From the NCBI GenBank assembly GCA_003427395.1, contig BFEA01000478.1:63423-100247 (forward strand): a stretch of DNA of 36,825 nt. The letters run 5' to 3'. The stretch comes from Chara braunii. Taxonomy: Eukaryota > Streptophyta > Charophyceae > Charales > Characeae. This document shows, one piece after another, positions 18,791-29,844 of the stretch (positions are counted from its first letter, which is position 1; every line of letters starts with the position of its first letter). Below the pieces are notes generated by a model. The model did not search any database and was not told the origin of the DNA. It was given only the letters and a program-made list of their open reading frames with translations. The translations under genes were made by a program, and so were the position numbers.

Positions 18791-21149
18791 ACACTTGCCT
18801 CACAGTTGTTGAGGCAGTGATGCTGCACACTTGCACTTCAAGTGCAAATGAGCTCCACATTATGAGGGGCAGTGTTGTCGGAGAGGAAGTGTTGCTGGTG
18901 GAGGAAGTGGTGGTCTGCAGGGTGAGGGGAGACGTTGCTGGAGGAGGACAGGCCAGGGCAGCCATAGCCAAGGGTTGGAGGCTCTCTGCCCCACCCTTGT
19001 GCTAGTGTTGTGGCCGACGGGCTGCATCAGGGTCCGGACGGTGCGGCAAGCGACACCTATTTTAGTGGGGTTGTGTTGTCGGACTGCTGCCGCAGCGTCA
19101 AGGCCTTCCTAAGGGAAGGTGCTGCCGGATTTGTTGCGAGGCGCCAATTTTTTTTTAATGTGAGTATGGGGAGGCGCTGCTCGATCAACGGCGCAACAAC
19201 GGCAGTGTATCCTGTGGGATCATGCTTCCGAAATTGGCGGTGGTGTCGACATTATTTTTGTTGGGGTTATATTGTTCGGTTGGCGGCACATCGGCGGCAC
19301 TATTGTGAGGGAACATGCTGCGAATCTTTGCGTCACAGTGGAGGCGTTTTTTTTGTGTGTGATCTAGCAGTGGTGCTGCAGGGCAGCCATGGTACCGGTT
19401 GGTCGCGTGATAAATGGTGGTCCGTCGTTGTGTGTTTTGTGGCACTGGTGCACATTTGGGTCTGTGCGGCAGCGATGCATGGACCGCGGCATGAAGAGAG
19501 TATGGAGTGAGTGTCTGCTGCAGTGGTCATTCGGACTCGTGGCACCTGCGTTTTTACCCGGGGCCACCTTTATTTTCTTTGCGACGCGCGATGCGAGCGG
19601 TTTTGAGTTATGGACCATCTGGTGTTGCGTGCGATGGTGTGGGATCGCCCAAGACCACTAGGACCATTTTGAGACCAGGTGGAACTGAATTGAGATCGGA
19701 ACTGACATGATAGCATGACTATTGTAAGCAGACAGGGTGATTTGAGACGGCATGGACTTGCGGTTGGTTGGGGAAGTGTCCTTGGAGGACGTGGTGCAGG
19801 GGGACTGTATTGAGACAGTTTGGGACGTGGGGACTACGTGAAACTTATTGTATGACTTATAAGTGAGAGCATCCTTCTAGGGGGCTATCTCGCTTCAGTC
19901 CTAGTGAGTGGTCGTTTGTGTCTGTGTGGACACTTGAAGAAGGACGCACATTATCTTTTGTAGACAGTCACAACTTGAGAGTTGTGTAGCCGATCTTTTT
20001 GTAGAGAATTACTTGGCTTTCTTGAGTGAGCCGTTATCAACTTCATTCAAGGTCAGTCAATCGATTGACTCAGATTTCCTTTCACACCTGTATGAACCCA
20101 CACTTTGCTTGACTCTGTCCATTGAATGTTCGTTGAAAAGGTAGAGAAAAGTTGTGCGAGTCATGCATGTGAATGGAAAGGTCTGACTTGAGTATGGGAT
20201 TGCACTAGTTTTCTCCTGAACTTGTTGTCTTTGCGTGTTGTGCAGGTAGGTAGAAGAATGATTGCAAAAGAGGTTGATTGTGTCTACATCGGATGATGCA
20301 AAAGATTGTTTTTTTTCTACCTTTCACTTGTTTGCTTGTGAAAATGACTTTGTTCTGAAGAAGATTGATTTAGTGTGTGTCGTAAAAATGAATGCGATTG
20401 AAGGAAAAAAAAAAAAAAAAAGGTCAAAAGAACTTAGCATTTTCCTGAGGTTTACTCGTTCTATCCCGAATTACCTCGTTTGTTTATACCTGTCCAAATG
20501 ATTTTCATTCTTTATTTTTTATTTTTTTTTCGTCCAAGTTACCTTGAATTCAGGAGATACCTACTACTGGTGGACACATCCTTTATCTTCAGGAAGGATC
20601 TGGGGCGGGGGTTCGTTGCTTTAGGAGTCGACTCTGTTATCGACTCACAGTGGATCGTTGTACTTGGGGGTACTTGCCAATTCGATGGAGACGGTCCGAC
20701 TTTTGAGATTCGAGTCTTGTGCTCGGGCGAGCAGGAGGAGTATCCCAGACCACTTCCTAGAGGGGGAGGTATGCAACACTTCAAGCAATGCACCTGATTA
20801 AGAATCATCCGCAAAGCAGCGTGTCATTCAATAAGATTAAGAATGTGTGGAGACAGGTATGCGTGCTTAATCTTAAATTGCGATAGCATGGATAAGTCGA
20901 TTACCTTGTCGACTGCATCTATGTTATTGTCGAAAACCAACTACTCGTTGGCAGTTGTATGATTTTTGTTGATTTCGACCCGGGGTGGTCGGATTTAATT
21001 CGATCTTGGGTTACTGGATGTACCATGTGATGATTTGAACTTTTTCAGTTATCATTTCAGATTGGATATATATTCGTGTCGACTACAGTCGACTTTTGTT
21101 TTTTTTCTTCTGATGTAATTATATGTGTGGCTGTTGTGACTTTCGCTTG
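18601..21149. other. Long region without a recognised gene
   Basis: A 166-residue plus-strand frame (19010-19510) and overlapping minus-strand frames occur in G/T-rich DNA without any recognisable domain. An 18-A run lies at about 20403. Short inverted repeats such as CCAAC-tactc-GTTGG (about 20938) and GTCGAC-taca-GTCGAC (about 21078) are present. The 3' part gradually acquires similarity to the LTR-like blocks. Confidence 0.35.
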
Positions 21150-21665
21150 ACTGTATGTCTAAGGGACTAGGATTAATATTTGTGGTTTCACTCTTGATTG
21201 AGACCGTCCTAGTCGACCGACGTTTGCTCCGTACCTAGGAGATCAGCGCGCTAGGGAATGGACGATGTTCGGGTCCACTCGGGGTTTAACCAATCGTATC
21301 TATACTACAGCGAACAGGTAAACTCCCTCGGTTGATCTACCTTTACAATTGCATTTGAAAACCTTCGCGCGTGGGTAAGTAGCTCGGTAGGGATACGCCC
21401 CTAAGGGTGGTGACGACCCCTTAGGGAAGGAAAGTTTATGCCCCGCTGGGGCCTATTCTGTCGTAGGGGACCGCGAGATGTATAGTTGGCGCACCCGGCT
21501 AGAGCGGCGAAGGGGCGACGCTACCTCGACCGTCTCGGCGGTTCGCGGGATTATTATGTGTCGTTCCTGAGTTGTCTCTTGGTTTTGGTTATGTTTTACT
21601 CCTGCGTGACATGGTCGGGGGGACTCCCGACTTTGCGAAAAAGGTGGGAGCCGATGCGCTTGACA
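21150..21665 (+). mobile_element. LTR-like block 3, 3' part
   Basis: The blocks gtcctagtcgaccgacg, tctatactacagcgaac, tagctcggtagggatacgcc, ggtggtgacgaccc, ctgtcgtaggg, ttggcgcacccggctagagcgg and the terminal gccgatgcgcttgaCA match the LTR-like blocks ending at 8118 and 31416. The 5' boundary is not clear because divergence rises upstream. Directly after 21665 the sequence becomes pol coding sequence, so this LTR end does not border a normal leader/gag region. An insertion into, or deletion of, an older element is implied. Confidence 0.6.
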
Positions 21666-22504
21666 GCGCGACGTCGGACACTCCATCAAGCTTATGCCTA
21701 ACTATCGTGTTCATCACCAGGCACCCTACAGACTCTCGATCCCGGAGGCCACTGAACTTAAGCATCAGCTTAAGGACCTTCTGAGACAGGGTTTGATTAA
21801 ACCCGACAACTCCCCGTGGGGTGCACCCGTCCTCTTTGCTCGCAAAGTGAATTGAACTCTCCGTCTCTATATCGATTATCGAGGTCTTAACCACTACACG
21901 GTTAAGAACAACTACCCCATGCCTCGTGCCGACGAGCTGTTCTACCGCCTAGCAGGCAACTGCTTCTTTACGAAGATTGATCTTTGTAGCGGTTACCATC
22001 AGATCCGCGTCGCTGCAGAGGACCAGTCGAAGCCCGTCTTTCGGTCACGCTTCGGCCGCTACGAGTTCACAGTGATGTCATTTGGCCTCACCAATGCACC
22101 CGACTTCCAGAGGGCGATGAACAATATATTCAAGGTCATCCTTGAATAATACATTCTGGTATATCTGGACGACATCTTGGTCTACAGTCGTATATTAGAA
22201 AATTATCTCATACATCTTTGCAATGTCCTACAGCGCTTACGCAAGCATGACTTCTATGCCAAGCTCAGTAAGTCCCGGCTTTGCCCAACGCAAAGTGGAC
22301 TTCCTAGGACACTACGTGTCTGACCAGGGTCTCCACATGGAGGACGCAAAGATCACTGCTATTGCGGAGTGGCCCGTCCCCACATCCGCCAAGCAGCTTT
22401 GCAGCTTCTTAGGCCTCACTAGCTAGTATAGTAATTTCATCTAGGGATACGCTAGGTATTCGTACGTCCTTACCTCCACCCTCCTCCGAAAGAACCCGCC
22501 ATAG
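21666..22504 (+). pseudogene. Ty3/gypsy (chromovirus-type) reverse transcriptase, decayed
   Basis: Read-through translation gives a typical Ty3/gypsy reverse transcriptase: APYRLSIPEA near the start, SPWGAPVLF, LRLYIDYRGLN, FFTKIDLCSGYHQIRV, FGRYEFTVMSFGLTNAP and the catalytic YLDD (22162-22173) within LVYLDDILVYS. The enzyme would copy element RNA to DNA inside a virus-like particle. It cannot work here: in-frame stops occur at 21853 (TGA), 22147 (TAA), 22424, 22442 and 22502 (TAG), and there is a frameshift near 22280. Coding similarity begins immediately after the LTR-like end at 21665. No protease or gag is visible upstream, so the 5' half of the element is missing. Confidence 0.95.
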
Positions 22505-23118
22505 GTTTGGACACCTCTCCACGAGGACGCCTTCCGTGCCCTCAAGAAGGCGGTGACATGTGCAACGATTCTTCGCCTAGCCGATTTTTATCGCCCTTTT
22601 ATCCTTACCGCCGATGCGTCAGACTTTGTTGTAAGAGCAGTGCTTTCCCAAATTTTCTCCTCCTCTTTTGATTCCTCTTATCCTCGCATCCCTCACTTCC
22701 CACCCCCTACCCCTACCACTGCATCCCGCCTGACGCCTACTCATCTAGCTACTGACGAGCCTTCTCTTGACTATTCTCTGACCGTCGTCGAGGACGGCAC
22801 TGTCGAGTCTCGCTAAGGTGATTGCCCAATAGCCTTCTACTCCCGTCAGCTCCTGCCCGTCGAGACAAACTACAATGCTGATGAACGTGAGGTTCTCGCA
22901 GTAGTTTATGTCACTCGGCACTGGTGTCATTACCTGCACGGGGCACCATTCACGATGTGCACGGAGAACTTTGTTGTCCAGGCTTTTCTGCCAAAGTCGG
23001 GGCTCACTCCTCGACAGGCTCGCAGGTGGCGAGACCTATCCAAGTTTAGTTTTATCACTAAGCACATAAAGGATGAGACCAATCAGGTCACATATGCCTT
23101 ATCCCAGCGCCTTGACTA
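22505..23118 (+). pseudogene. Ty3/gypsy RNase H domain with an expanded loop, decayed
   Basis: The frame continues from reverse transcriptase through TPLHEDAFRALKKAV, the first active-site region TADASDF, then PIAFYSRQL, DEREVLAVV and a C-terminal NQVTYALSQR. Between the first strand and PIAFYSRQL lies an extra stretch of about 50 residues rich in Ser, Pro and Thr (22645-22816), ending in a TAA stop at 22814; typical family members have a short loop here. The expected TDH motif reads TEN, and the expected AD in the last helix reads TY, so two acidic positions appear altered. The domain normally degrades RNA in the RNA/DNA hybrid. It is inactive here, as part of a dead pol. Confidence 0.88.
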
Positions 23119-23149
23119 GTGACCATAATCTGAAGCAGATCCCGCTCGC

Positions 23150-23788
23150 TGCCATCTCGGTCACCACCGTCCACCACTGAATGACCGATGAGTTTCGTAA
23201 TCAGTATTGCAACTGCCCCGACTATCACGACATCCAAGCGACCCTTCGGAGTGGAACGACCGTCCCGAACTTCTCTCTCGGGGACAACGGTCTTGTGTAT
23301 TTGCACGGTTCATAGGGCACCAGAGAGCCCCGTATTTGCGTTCCCTCCACTGGACAACTACGTGTCTGGGCAGTAGCAGAGTTCCATAACCAGGCATTCG
23401 CCAGTCATATCGGCTTCTACAAGACGTTGGCTCGTGTGAGCCACCTGAACGTGTGGCCGAAGCGCAAGGACTTTCAGAAGGACTACATCGCAGACTGTCC
23501 CACCTGTCAGGAGGTGAACAGTGCGAACCACTTGCCTGATGTTTTGCTCCAGCCTCTTCCTATCCCTGAGGGTCGTTGGCAGTCCATCTCGATGGACTTT
23601 ATCGGTCCTCTTCGTCCTCCGATCCCCCGAGGTCATGATGCTATCCTGGTCGTTGTCGATCGCTTCACGAAGTGAGCAGGCTTTGTTCTATGTCGCTATG
23701 CCATCATTGAGCGCGAGGTCGCCGAAATCGTGTTTGACTGACTCGTGCATGACCACGACCCTGAGCATCATATTTGATAGTGACCCGC
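23150..23788 (+). pseudogene. Integrase, N-terminal part, interrupted
   Basis: The zinc-binding HHCC module is visible: H-x6-H in HNQAFASHIGFYKTL and CPTC at 23496-23507. It is followed by the first catalytic Asp in SMDFIGPL (codon 23595-23597) and DRFTK. Stops interrupt the frame after DRFTK and further on. A region with a shifted frame reads FDSDP, the second catalytic Asp context (codon 23776-23778). Similarity stops within the codon after DP at 23788, where a TGTCGG sequence begins. The continuation is found at 31417. The enzyme would insert element DNA into chromatin. Confidence 0.92.
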
Positions 23789-23840
23789 TGTCGGTGCGAA
23801 TACCCTTACAAGGGTATCCGCCTGGTTTTTGCAAACGACA
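23789..23840 (+). mobile_element. Probable insertion boundary / LTR 5' terminus
   Basis: TGTCGGTGCGAATACCC begins exactly where integrase homology ends and matches 16174-16225. It carries the stem ATACCCTT/AAGGGTAT (about 23800-23818). It is the left edge of the 7.6-kb block that separates the two integrase halves. Confidence 0.5.
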
Positions 23841-24560
23841 GAGAATAAGTTTTATCTAAAGTTTAGGCATACTGCACGAGGCACGGTTGTAGTCTTGGTT
23901 TACATTTATTGGATGATTGACTAGAGTAGAGAGTGTGTGGGCACGCAGATTTGAGACGCGCGTGATCTTTTCACTTGTTGATGATTGAGGAGTCGGCGGG
24001 ATTGCCAGCCAAATTTTTTCCTGATTAAGATACGATTACAAGGATTGTATCTCTTGATTGGTGCGCTTGCCTACAACTTATGCGTATGTACGGAGGACGG
24101 CATCGACAACAATGTGATCTTTGGGAACGTTTCGGTAGGTCTGCGTGACGCGCAGTATCCGCTTATTTAGGTGTAACTTATTACTAGTCCCAGCCTTGGA
24201 GCTGGCACTAGTGGTTAAGGTATTGGACTTCCAACTATAAGTTTTAGAGATCGAGACCAGCGGACGACTGCGCACAAGCATCGGAGCGACGCTAAGGAAA
24301 CCGACGGGTTGAGGGTCCAACGAGGCTATCCCCGTGGTTTTGCGGTGCACAGGGTTGCGCTGCAGACCAAGGCGGCGTTAATAAGCCCCGTTTTTTCCTT
24401 CCCCTTGCCGTGTGATTTTCTTTCCAAGTTCCGGGATAATTATTTCATTATTGTGATTATTATTATTATTGTTTTGCCGAATGCAAGGCCGATTTTTGGA
24501 AGCATCCGAAGCTATGCATGTTCGGGGCGTTATTGAAATTCCTCTACTTCACCTATCTTG
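23841..24560. other. Intervening repeat DNA, unrecognised
   Basis: There is no coding similarity. An imperfect inverted repeat AGATACgATT/gATTGTATCT lies at about 24026-24056, and an ATT-rich microsatellite at 24440-24472. Hairpin and tRNA-like signals at 24183-24258 are listed separately. Confidence 0.35.
24183..24258 (+). mobile_element. Strong hairpin overlapping a tRNA-like (SINE head) sequence
   Basis: ACTAGTcCCAGC (24183-24194) pairs with GCTGGcACTAGT (24201-24212), leaving a single C-C mismatch and a 6-base loop. The right arm runs into a sequence resembling a tRNA: an A-box-like tagtggttaagg (24209-24220), a ttggacttccaac segment like an anticodon arm with loop TCC, and a B-box-like gagatcgagacc (24247-24258). 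It is too degenerate for a functional tRNA. A tRNA-derived SINE head is the best guess. Confidence 0.4.
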
Positions 24561-24579
24561 AAAGGCGAACCATAGAGGT

Positions 24580-25225
24580 CAACGTGGTTGAAGGTGGCGG
24601 GGTTGTTGCGGGAGTATAATCCACCTGCGCCATCTACTATGAGAAGTTTGAGTGTGAGCATGCCCTCTAGAGCCCGACAAACGAAGCTGCGCCTAGCACA
24701 GGTGGCCCAGGACACAGCCGAGAGAGCCGCAGTAATATGGGGTGCAAGGGCAGTCCGCATGAAATTCTTCCGTATTACGGGCATCAAAACCCTCGTTGGG
24801 ATATTTGCCGCTACCTCCGAGGTCTGCATTGGGACACGCCTCACCTAGGCGTAACCTGCAGGAGTTTCAGAGGCTCGCGCCTCCCCAGTTCGAAGTTAGC
24901 CAGGTGGTCGAACACAGATTGGGCGCTACAGTGCCGACCGACCAGCGTTGTTTGTCTTGGCAAAAGACTTGTTGAACTCCTTGGCGGAATTTGGCTTTTA
25001 TGATCGCCATCCTGCTGTCTGTATTCGACAATGCTCGGGTGGTGTCTGGGATAGCATTCCGTTTGACGCAAAGGAGGAGTGACGGGCAGTGAGGGACGAG
25101 GCGAAAGAAGTGAATGAACCTGGACAATGGGCTGCACCAACTGCAGTCGAAGTGGAGATTGCGGAGCGAAGAGCCTGGGCGCAACAAGGAGGAGGTAGAT
25201 CTCGCGATACGTTACAGTTTTAGGT
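24580..25225 (+). pseudogene. Coding-like degraded region, unknown family
   Basis: Switching among the three plus frames gives protein-like stretches, including RARQTKLRLAQVAQDTAER, NLQEFQRLAPPQFEVSQVVE and LAKDLLNSLAEFGFYDRHP, followed by a charged Glu/Ala-rich tail until about 25222. This looks like a frameshifted former coding sequence of roughly 200 residues, perhaps gag-like because of its place within repeat DNA. I recognise no family motif and no zinc knuckle. Function is unassigned. Confidence 0.3.
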
Positions 25226-27544
25226 GAGTAGAAGGTAGATTTGGGGAGGGTTAAGGGCTAGCAAGCCCAAATCTATAGTCAGAATAGAACGAAAGTTAGT
25301 GTACAAGTGGTTACCAGAGAAAGGAGCCGCGCAAGAGATGGCGGAAGCAGAGGATGGAGGAGGGGAAAAAGGGAAGTAGCTCGCTCGATTCTCCATGGAA
25401 TCAGGCGAAGGAGGAGTCAAAGTGGAGGTTTCAAGGGTGGGCGACCATGAATCTATGGTTAGATTGGGCAGTAGGGTTGTAAGGAAGGAGTTAGTGAAGG
25501 ATTAGGTTGTGCAGAAGAACCAGCGATGGCAACGGGAAAAAAACTAGGATGAAAGGATAATCGACTCGGTCGTTTTCTCGACCAACTTCGGTTATCTAAG
25601 GTACTTTTTAGAAGGTTTGATGGCGTGCGAACTTAATGGCGTGGTTATAAATTGCGAAGAGGAAAGGGATTTTGTGCTATGAGAGTTACATGATGCGTGA
25701 AAGTGACGGGACCGTGGAGTTCGTAGGAATAAAATTTTAATAATTCACCCGATTCTTTATGGAATCGGGCGAAGTAAGATGATAAGTTGAGGTTTTTTTT
25801 TTTTTTTTTTAGCGTGATGACAAACTCGGATTTTGCAGTAAGAGCGCAGGTTCGGTGCTATGGGAAGCATAGGCTGCGCCGAATGGAAGGTTGTTTTGAA
25901 GTAACGTGAATCTTTTTATATTTCATGGAAGATTTTTTTTATTTTTTTTTGCGCAGTTGATAAAGGGCGAATCACATGGTACAGTCGGAATAAGTGAAGA
26001 GTTAGAGGAAAGAGGGGAACAGAGTCAACAAGAAAGGGAGGGATAAATGATGAAAACAAGGAAAAAATTGTGAATGGAGAGGGGAAGAATGCACGGATTA
26101 CTCACCTGTCGGTGGCTACGGCGACCTCTTTCATGTTGTAGCTGTTATCGTGGAGGCTTCCATCTATGTGATATCTGCAACGGTTGAATAGCGGATGGCT
26201 CACCGTATCGACAGGCAGGATTCCCGTGTAGGTGAGCCGTGCGGTAGACCCCTGCGGTAAGAATCGCTTGTAGCAACAAGGGGTATGACCGCTCGGTAGA
26301 AGCTCACCGGGGTCGGGCATAGTAGGGATTGACAAAATTAAGAGCATTTTGGTTCTGTAGGTCGTCGATATCCAAGCGCTGAGGGTGCTGCATGACCAGC
26401 TAGTGGGATTTTCGCGGTGGTTGTGTTCCCCCGTCTTACTAGTAAGGCATCAGTCTGCGGTCGGGGGTTATGCCAACACGCTTTGAGTCATGATTTGATT
26501 TATCTTACTGAACTGTGTTGCTAAGCGGCACTGTGCATTGTTGAGCGTCTCGCGAATTACTGTTGTTGCATCCTTGCTGATGAGCAACAGGAGTAGCGAA
26601 GCACAATTTGTTCACCACATTCTGTCGTAAGGAGGGATGGTTGTGGAGCACGGTTGCAGTAACTCAAATGACTGTGGGCCGTCCTGAAGGGGAGTGAGGT
26701 CAGGGGACGGACGGGCGCAACATTGATTGCGCGACACTGCTGGTTAGAGGTCATGAGTGTGTGAAGCATCCTGCCGAGCTTTTCACCATACGCAGTTGCT
26801 AAACATACAAGTTTTGTTGCTTTTGCTGCGTCTCGCTCACACTTCGACAAGAGCGCAGGAGCGTCAAGGACGGAGGCAACGTGACTAAGAAAGAGTGAAC
26901 AAGCTGCGAAAGGGAGGGGTCACCGTTGCAGTTTAAAGGATCGTCTGGGAGGAGTTATTTGCGTGTTGGTCATACTTTTCGGCCATCCTCGTGGCGTTTT
27001 GACTACGTCTCGGTTGTTCTTGTTATGGTATGGCTGCCATTGTGGGGCCCTCAAGCATGTCAAGGCAACAAGGCCCTCTCTTGTGAGTTGAGTCAGTCCC
27101 TCTCCTAAAGCTCGAGAGTCTGAAACCCCTCCTTCTTTCCCTTTTAAGTCTAGTCCTGTTCTGAGAGGAAGGCGGCAGGCGGGATTGCAACCCTAGGACC
27201 GCGGCAACTCTGTGGGGAGTCCGCCCACCGATTGCGGGAGCTCTGCTGGAACTCAGGAGGAGTTATGGAGGTAGGGAACGGAGAGGTAACCTTCCATCCC
27301 CATCTATAAACCCAATATAACCCCTATTTGTATCTCTTGTTATGTTTGACTGAGTATATTGCTTGTATCTCTACTTTAACTTTGATTTTGACTTTCAGGA
27401 CTCAAACCAGACTTAAATGAAGAAAGGTATGCGCAATGTCAGTTTCGGTTTGTAGTCTGACTGAAAGAAGATTGTGGGATTGCATCTGGGGGAAGGATGG
27501 GAGGAAGGCAGTTTTGCTTGTGTCTGACTGGGTCAATCAAAGGT
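25226..27544. other. Long region without recognised genes
   Basis: Only short open frames without motifs are present. A T run lies at 25795-25811, and mixed-composition DNA surrounds it. The 27110-27300 stretch is pyrimidine-rich, then GC-rich. I see no tRNA, satellite or conserved domain. Confidence 0.4.
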
Positions 27545-28500
27545 TGGACAAGTCTCCATAAGTTTGGTGAGGCCCAATGCTATGTTTATTCTTGAATTGC
27601 CTGGAGAACCACACATATTTCATAAGTTTGGATGGTCTGGTTGCTCTAACTGTTTGTGATTGACTTTTTAGTAACCAGACACTATCCCATAAGTTTGGGT
27701 GGCTTGGTTGCCTTGTTTATTTTTTGTCTTCTCAGTTTCTTTTTTGTCTTGAACGAGGAGGTCTGAGCATGTTTCATAAGTTTGGGTGGCTCAACCTCTT
27801 CCTGTTTTATTTAAGGGAACGAATCAGGCAGAGGACCATACATATTCCATAAGTTTTTGTGGTTTTGGTCCAATGTCATGCACATGCTAGAACCATAAGG
27901 GTATAACTTGACTATACTTGATTATTATTCTATCTATAAATAAGCTAGTCAGACAAGGTCCTATACGTTTAGGTGGTCTGACTATAGCTTATCATAAACT
28001 TAAAAAAATATTAACTAAGATTAAACTTGTGGTAAGAACGGGTGTGCTGAACCTCGAGCTAAAGATGATCGGCTCAGTCATATGCTACCTTAAAAGACTG
28101 AGTGCAGATAATTATATAAGACTTTGGATGCTTAAACAGTTCAGGGTGACTAGGGCGGCCTAGTCATATGCCTAAAGAATAAAAAAGTTGTTGTGCCGTG
28201 TGTTTGTGTATATTCAATGGTTCAGCTAGACATGTTCCATAAATTTGGGTGGTCTAGCTTTACGTCTTATGTAATCGGGATATAAAGGGACAAATCATTG
28301 AAAGACTATGAACTATTGTTTGACAAGGTTGACTTTGGGATGACCTTTGTGGTTTGGCATTGCGTGTGACTGAGTGAAATTACTACTTGGTCTGGGTTTC
28401 AGTTGACAGGTAGTTGTTTTAGATGCTCGTCACGTGCTAGAGTCATAGGACTTAGTTTCAATTCATGCATTTTCTGACCTAACTTTATTTTACTTAGGTC
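27545..28500 (+). mobile_element. LTR-like upstream segment, plus-strand partner of 2660-3795
   Basis: This block is the opposite-orientation copy of 2660-3795. It holds the same order of hairpin units, the gataagct/agcttatc block, the catgcacatgctagaacc block, and the acctttgtggtttggc block near 28350. One unit present in the other copy (core near 3463) is missing here. It leads into 28660-31416, so the full LTR-like region of this family may be close to 3.9 kb if it is one unit. A plus-strand frame at 27918-28163 mirrors a minus-strand frame in the other copy only because the DNA is shared. Confidence 0.6.
27600..28260. repeat. Hairpin family 1, copy B
   Basis: The core, here as CATAAGTTTGGGTGG, occurs near 27621, 27689, 27776, 27849, 27964 and 28239. 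Arms: AACCA/TGGTT (27607 and 27638 region), AACCA/TGGTT (27673 region), GAGGTcTGAGC/GCTCAACCTC (27758-27768 with 27789-27798), GGACCA/TGGTCC (27833-27838 with 27866-27871), TAGTCAGAC/GTCTGACTA (27946-27954 with 27976-27984) and AGCTAGAC/GTCTAGCT (28224-28231 with 28252-28259). TGACTAGG/CCTAGTCA with a 4-base loop lies at 28146-28165 without the core. Arms differ from those of the matching units in copy A while staying paired. Confidence 0.75.
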
Positions 28501-28659
28501 GATTTATGCATTTTTTTGGATCATTTATTATACTTGGTCTGGTGTTGTATCTTGGTATTATACTTGCTCTATGGGAAACGCTAACAAAATTTCTCAAAAA
28601 CCAAAGGGTTAGTCAGATTTTTTCTTTTCAAAGTTTAGTTTGTCTGACTTTTATATATG

Positions 28660-29110
28660 GCTTAGGAAAAATATGGAAAACCTCATTTTCTAAAGGGAAT
28701 GTTGCCCAAATTTTTGCTAATTCAGGGAGTTAGACGAAATTGGACCTTGAGAAGTCAAAGTCACTTTAGATTCTGAACTTAGTTTTGTATAAATTTTGGA
28801 TTAACATTTTTTTTTAAGAGAGTGGTACCGAAATTTTTACAAATTTAAGGGGTTGATTAAATTTTGTTTTAGTTGAACTTAAGTTTTATTTTGAGTTCAT
28901 ATCTGACTTAGTAAAAATATGGAAAGTTTTCTTTTTTAAAGGGAGTGCTGCCCAAATTTTTACTAATTCAAGGAGTTAGACAAAATTTGACTTTCCAAGA
29001 GTTAGAGAATATTTCAGTTTTTATATTAGAGCTAGTATAAATTCTGGAAAGGCACTTTTCCTACGGGAAACATTGCCGAAATTTTCTTAGTTTAAAGGAG
29101 ACAGATTATA
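28660..29110 (+). repeat. Degenerate tandem repeat of about 123 bp, four units
   Basis: The block gggagtgctgcccaaatttttactaa recurs with its key word at about 28703, 28826, 28949 and 29074. Each is preceded by a T-rich stretch and, in most units, followed by a ttcaaggagttagac-like block. The last unit doubles as the start of the LTR-like block shared with 6180. Confidence 0.7.
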
Positions 29111-29795
29111 TTTTTGACCGGTGGCGATCCTGACAATCCACCCTGTATGGGGGAGATCCTGTCATAAATCTACCTTGCTTTGGGCATTGGCTTAAAGGTA
29201 GGCTTATGCTTAGTTAGCAAAAAACTTTGAGTGAGAATGTGCTATGAAGTTTCATTTATCATACACCAATGATTTAGCTTGGGCATTGACCTGTCACGTG
29301 TTACAAGTCCTCTTGAGCATTTGATTCAGGCTTTGGACTGAATTCAGTTTAATCCTATGAGGACCATCTTCTGTTATCACTGATAAAAGGTCGGTTGTCG
29401 ATTCGTCGGTTTACGACTCAACTCCAATTCACTCTTGCCACTCAACCTAAACGCTCTAGCCCTGTAGTTTGAATTATTTTGTTTTTGAATTATTTTATTG
29501 TGTTTTTACCCGAAATTTATTGAATGGTCATTTAACAAAGATATTGAGTACTTTAATACTGAAAGGGTGCGCTAAGGTTGAGGTTTGTATGGCTAAAGCA
29601 AGGGGTATGAGCGCAGAGAATGGTTGAAGTTGACCCTGTGTAGTGTGTGGACTTTTGTTGACTCTTTGATGTGATTGTAGGTATGTTATTGGTTTGGACT
29701 TTGGATTTGACTGTCTGTGATCACATACATATATATGGCTGAGAGGAGTCTCATTGTGATTATGAGAAGTGATCGTCACATATTTACACCCCCCT

Positions 29796-29800
<5 letters not shown>

Positions 29801-29839
<39 letters not shown>
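29801..29839. repeat. (TA)n microsatellite
   Basis: About 20 uninterrupted TA units. Block 1 has only a short interrupted AT tract at the matching place (about 6920). Confidence 0.95.

Positions 29840-29844
<5 letters not shown>

Noticed and set aside
19010-19510. 166-residue plus-strand open frame
   Set aside because: It overlaps several open frames on the other strand in stop-poor G/T-rich DNA and has no recognisable domain or plausible context.
16174-21665. Single complete LTR element from TGTCAGG to the LTR end at 21665
   Set aside because: No internal domains, no second LTR and no matching target duplications were seen. The region also contains an adapter and a gap, so contiguity is unproven.
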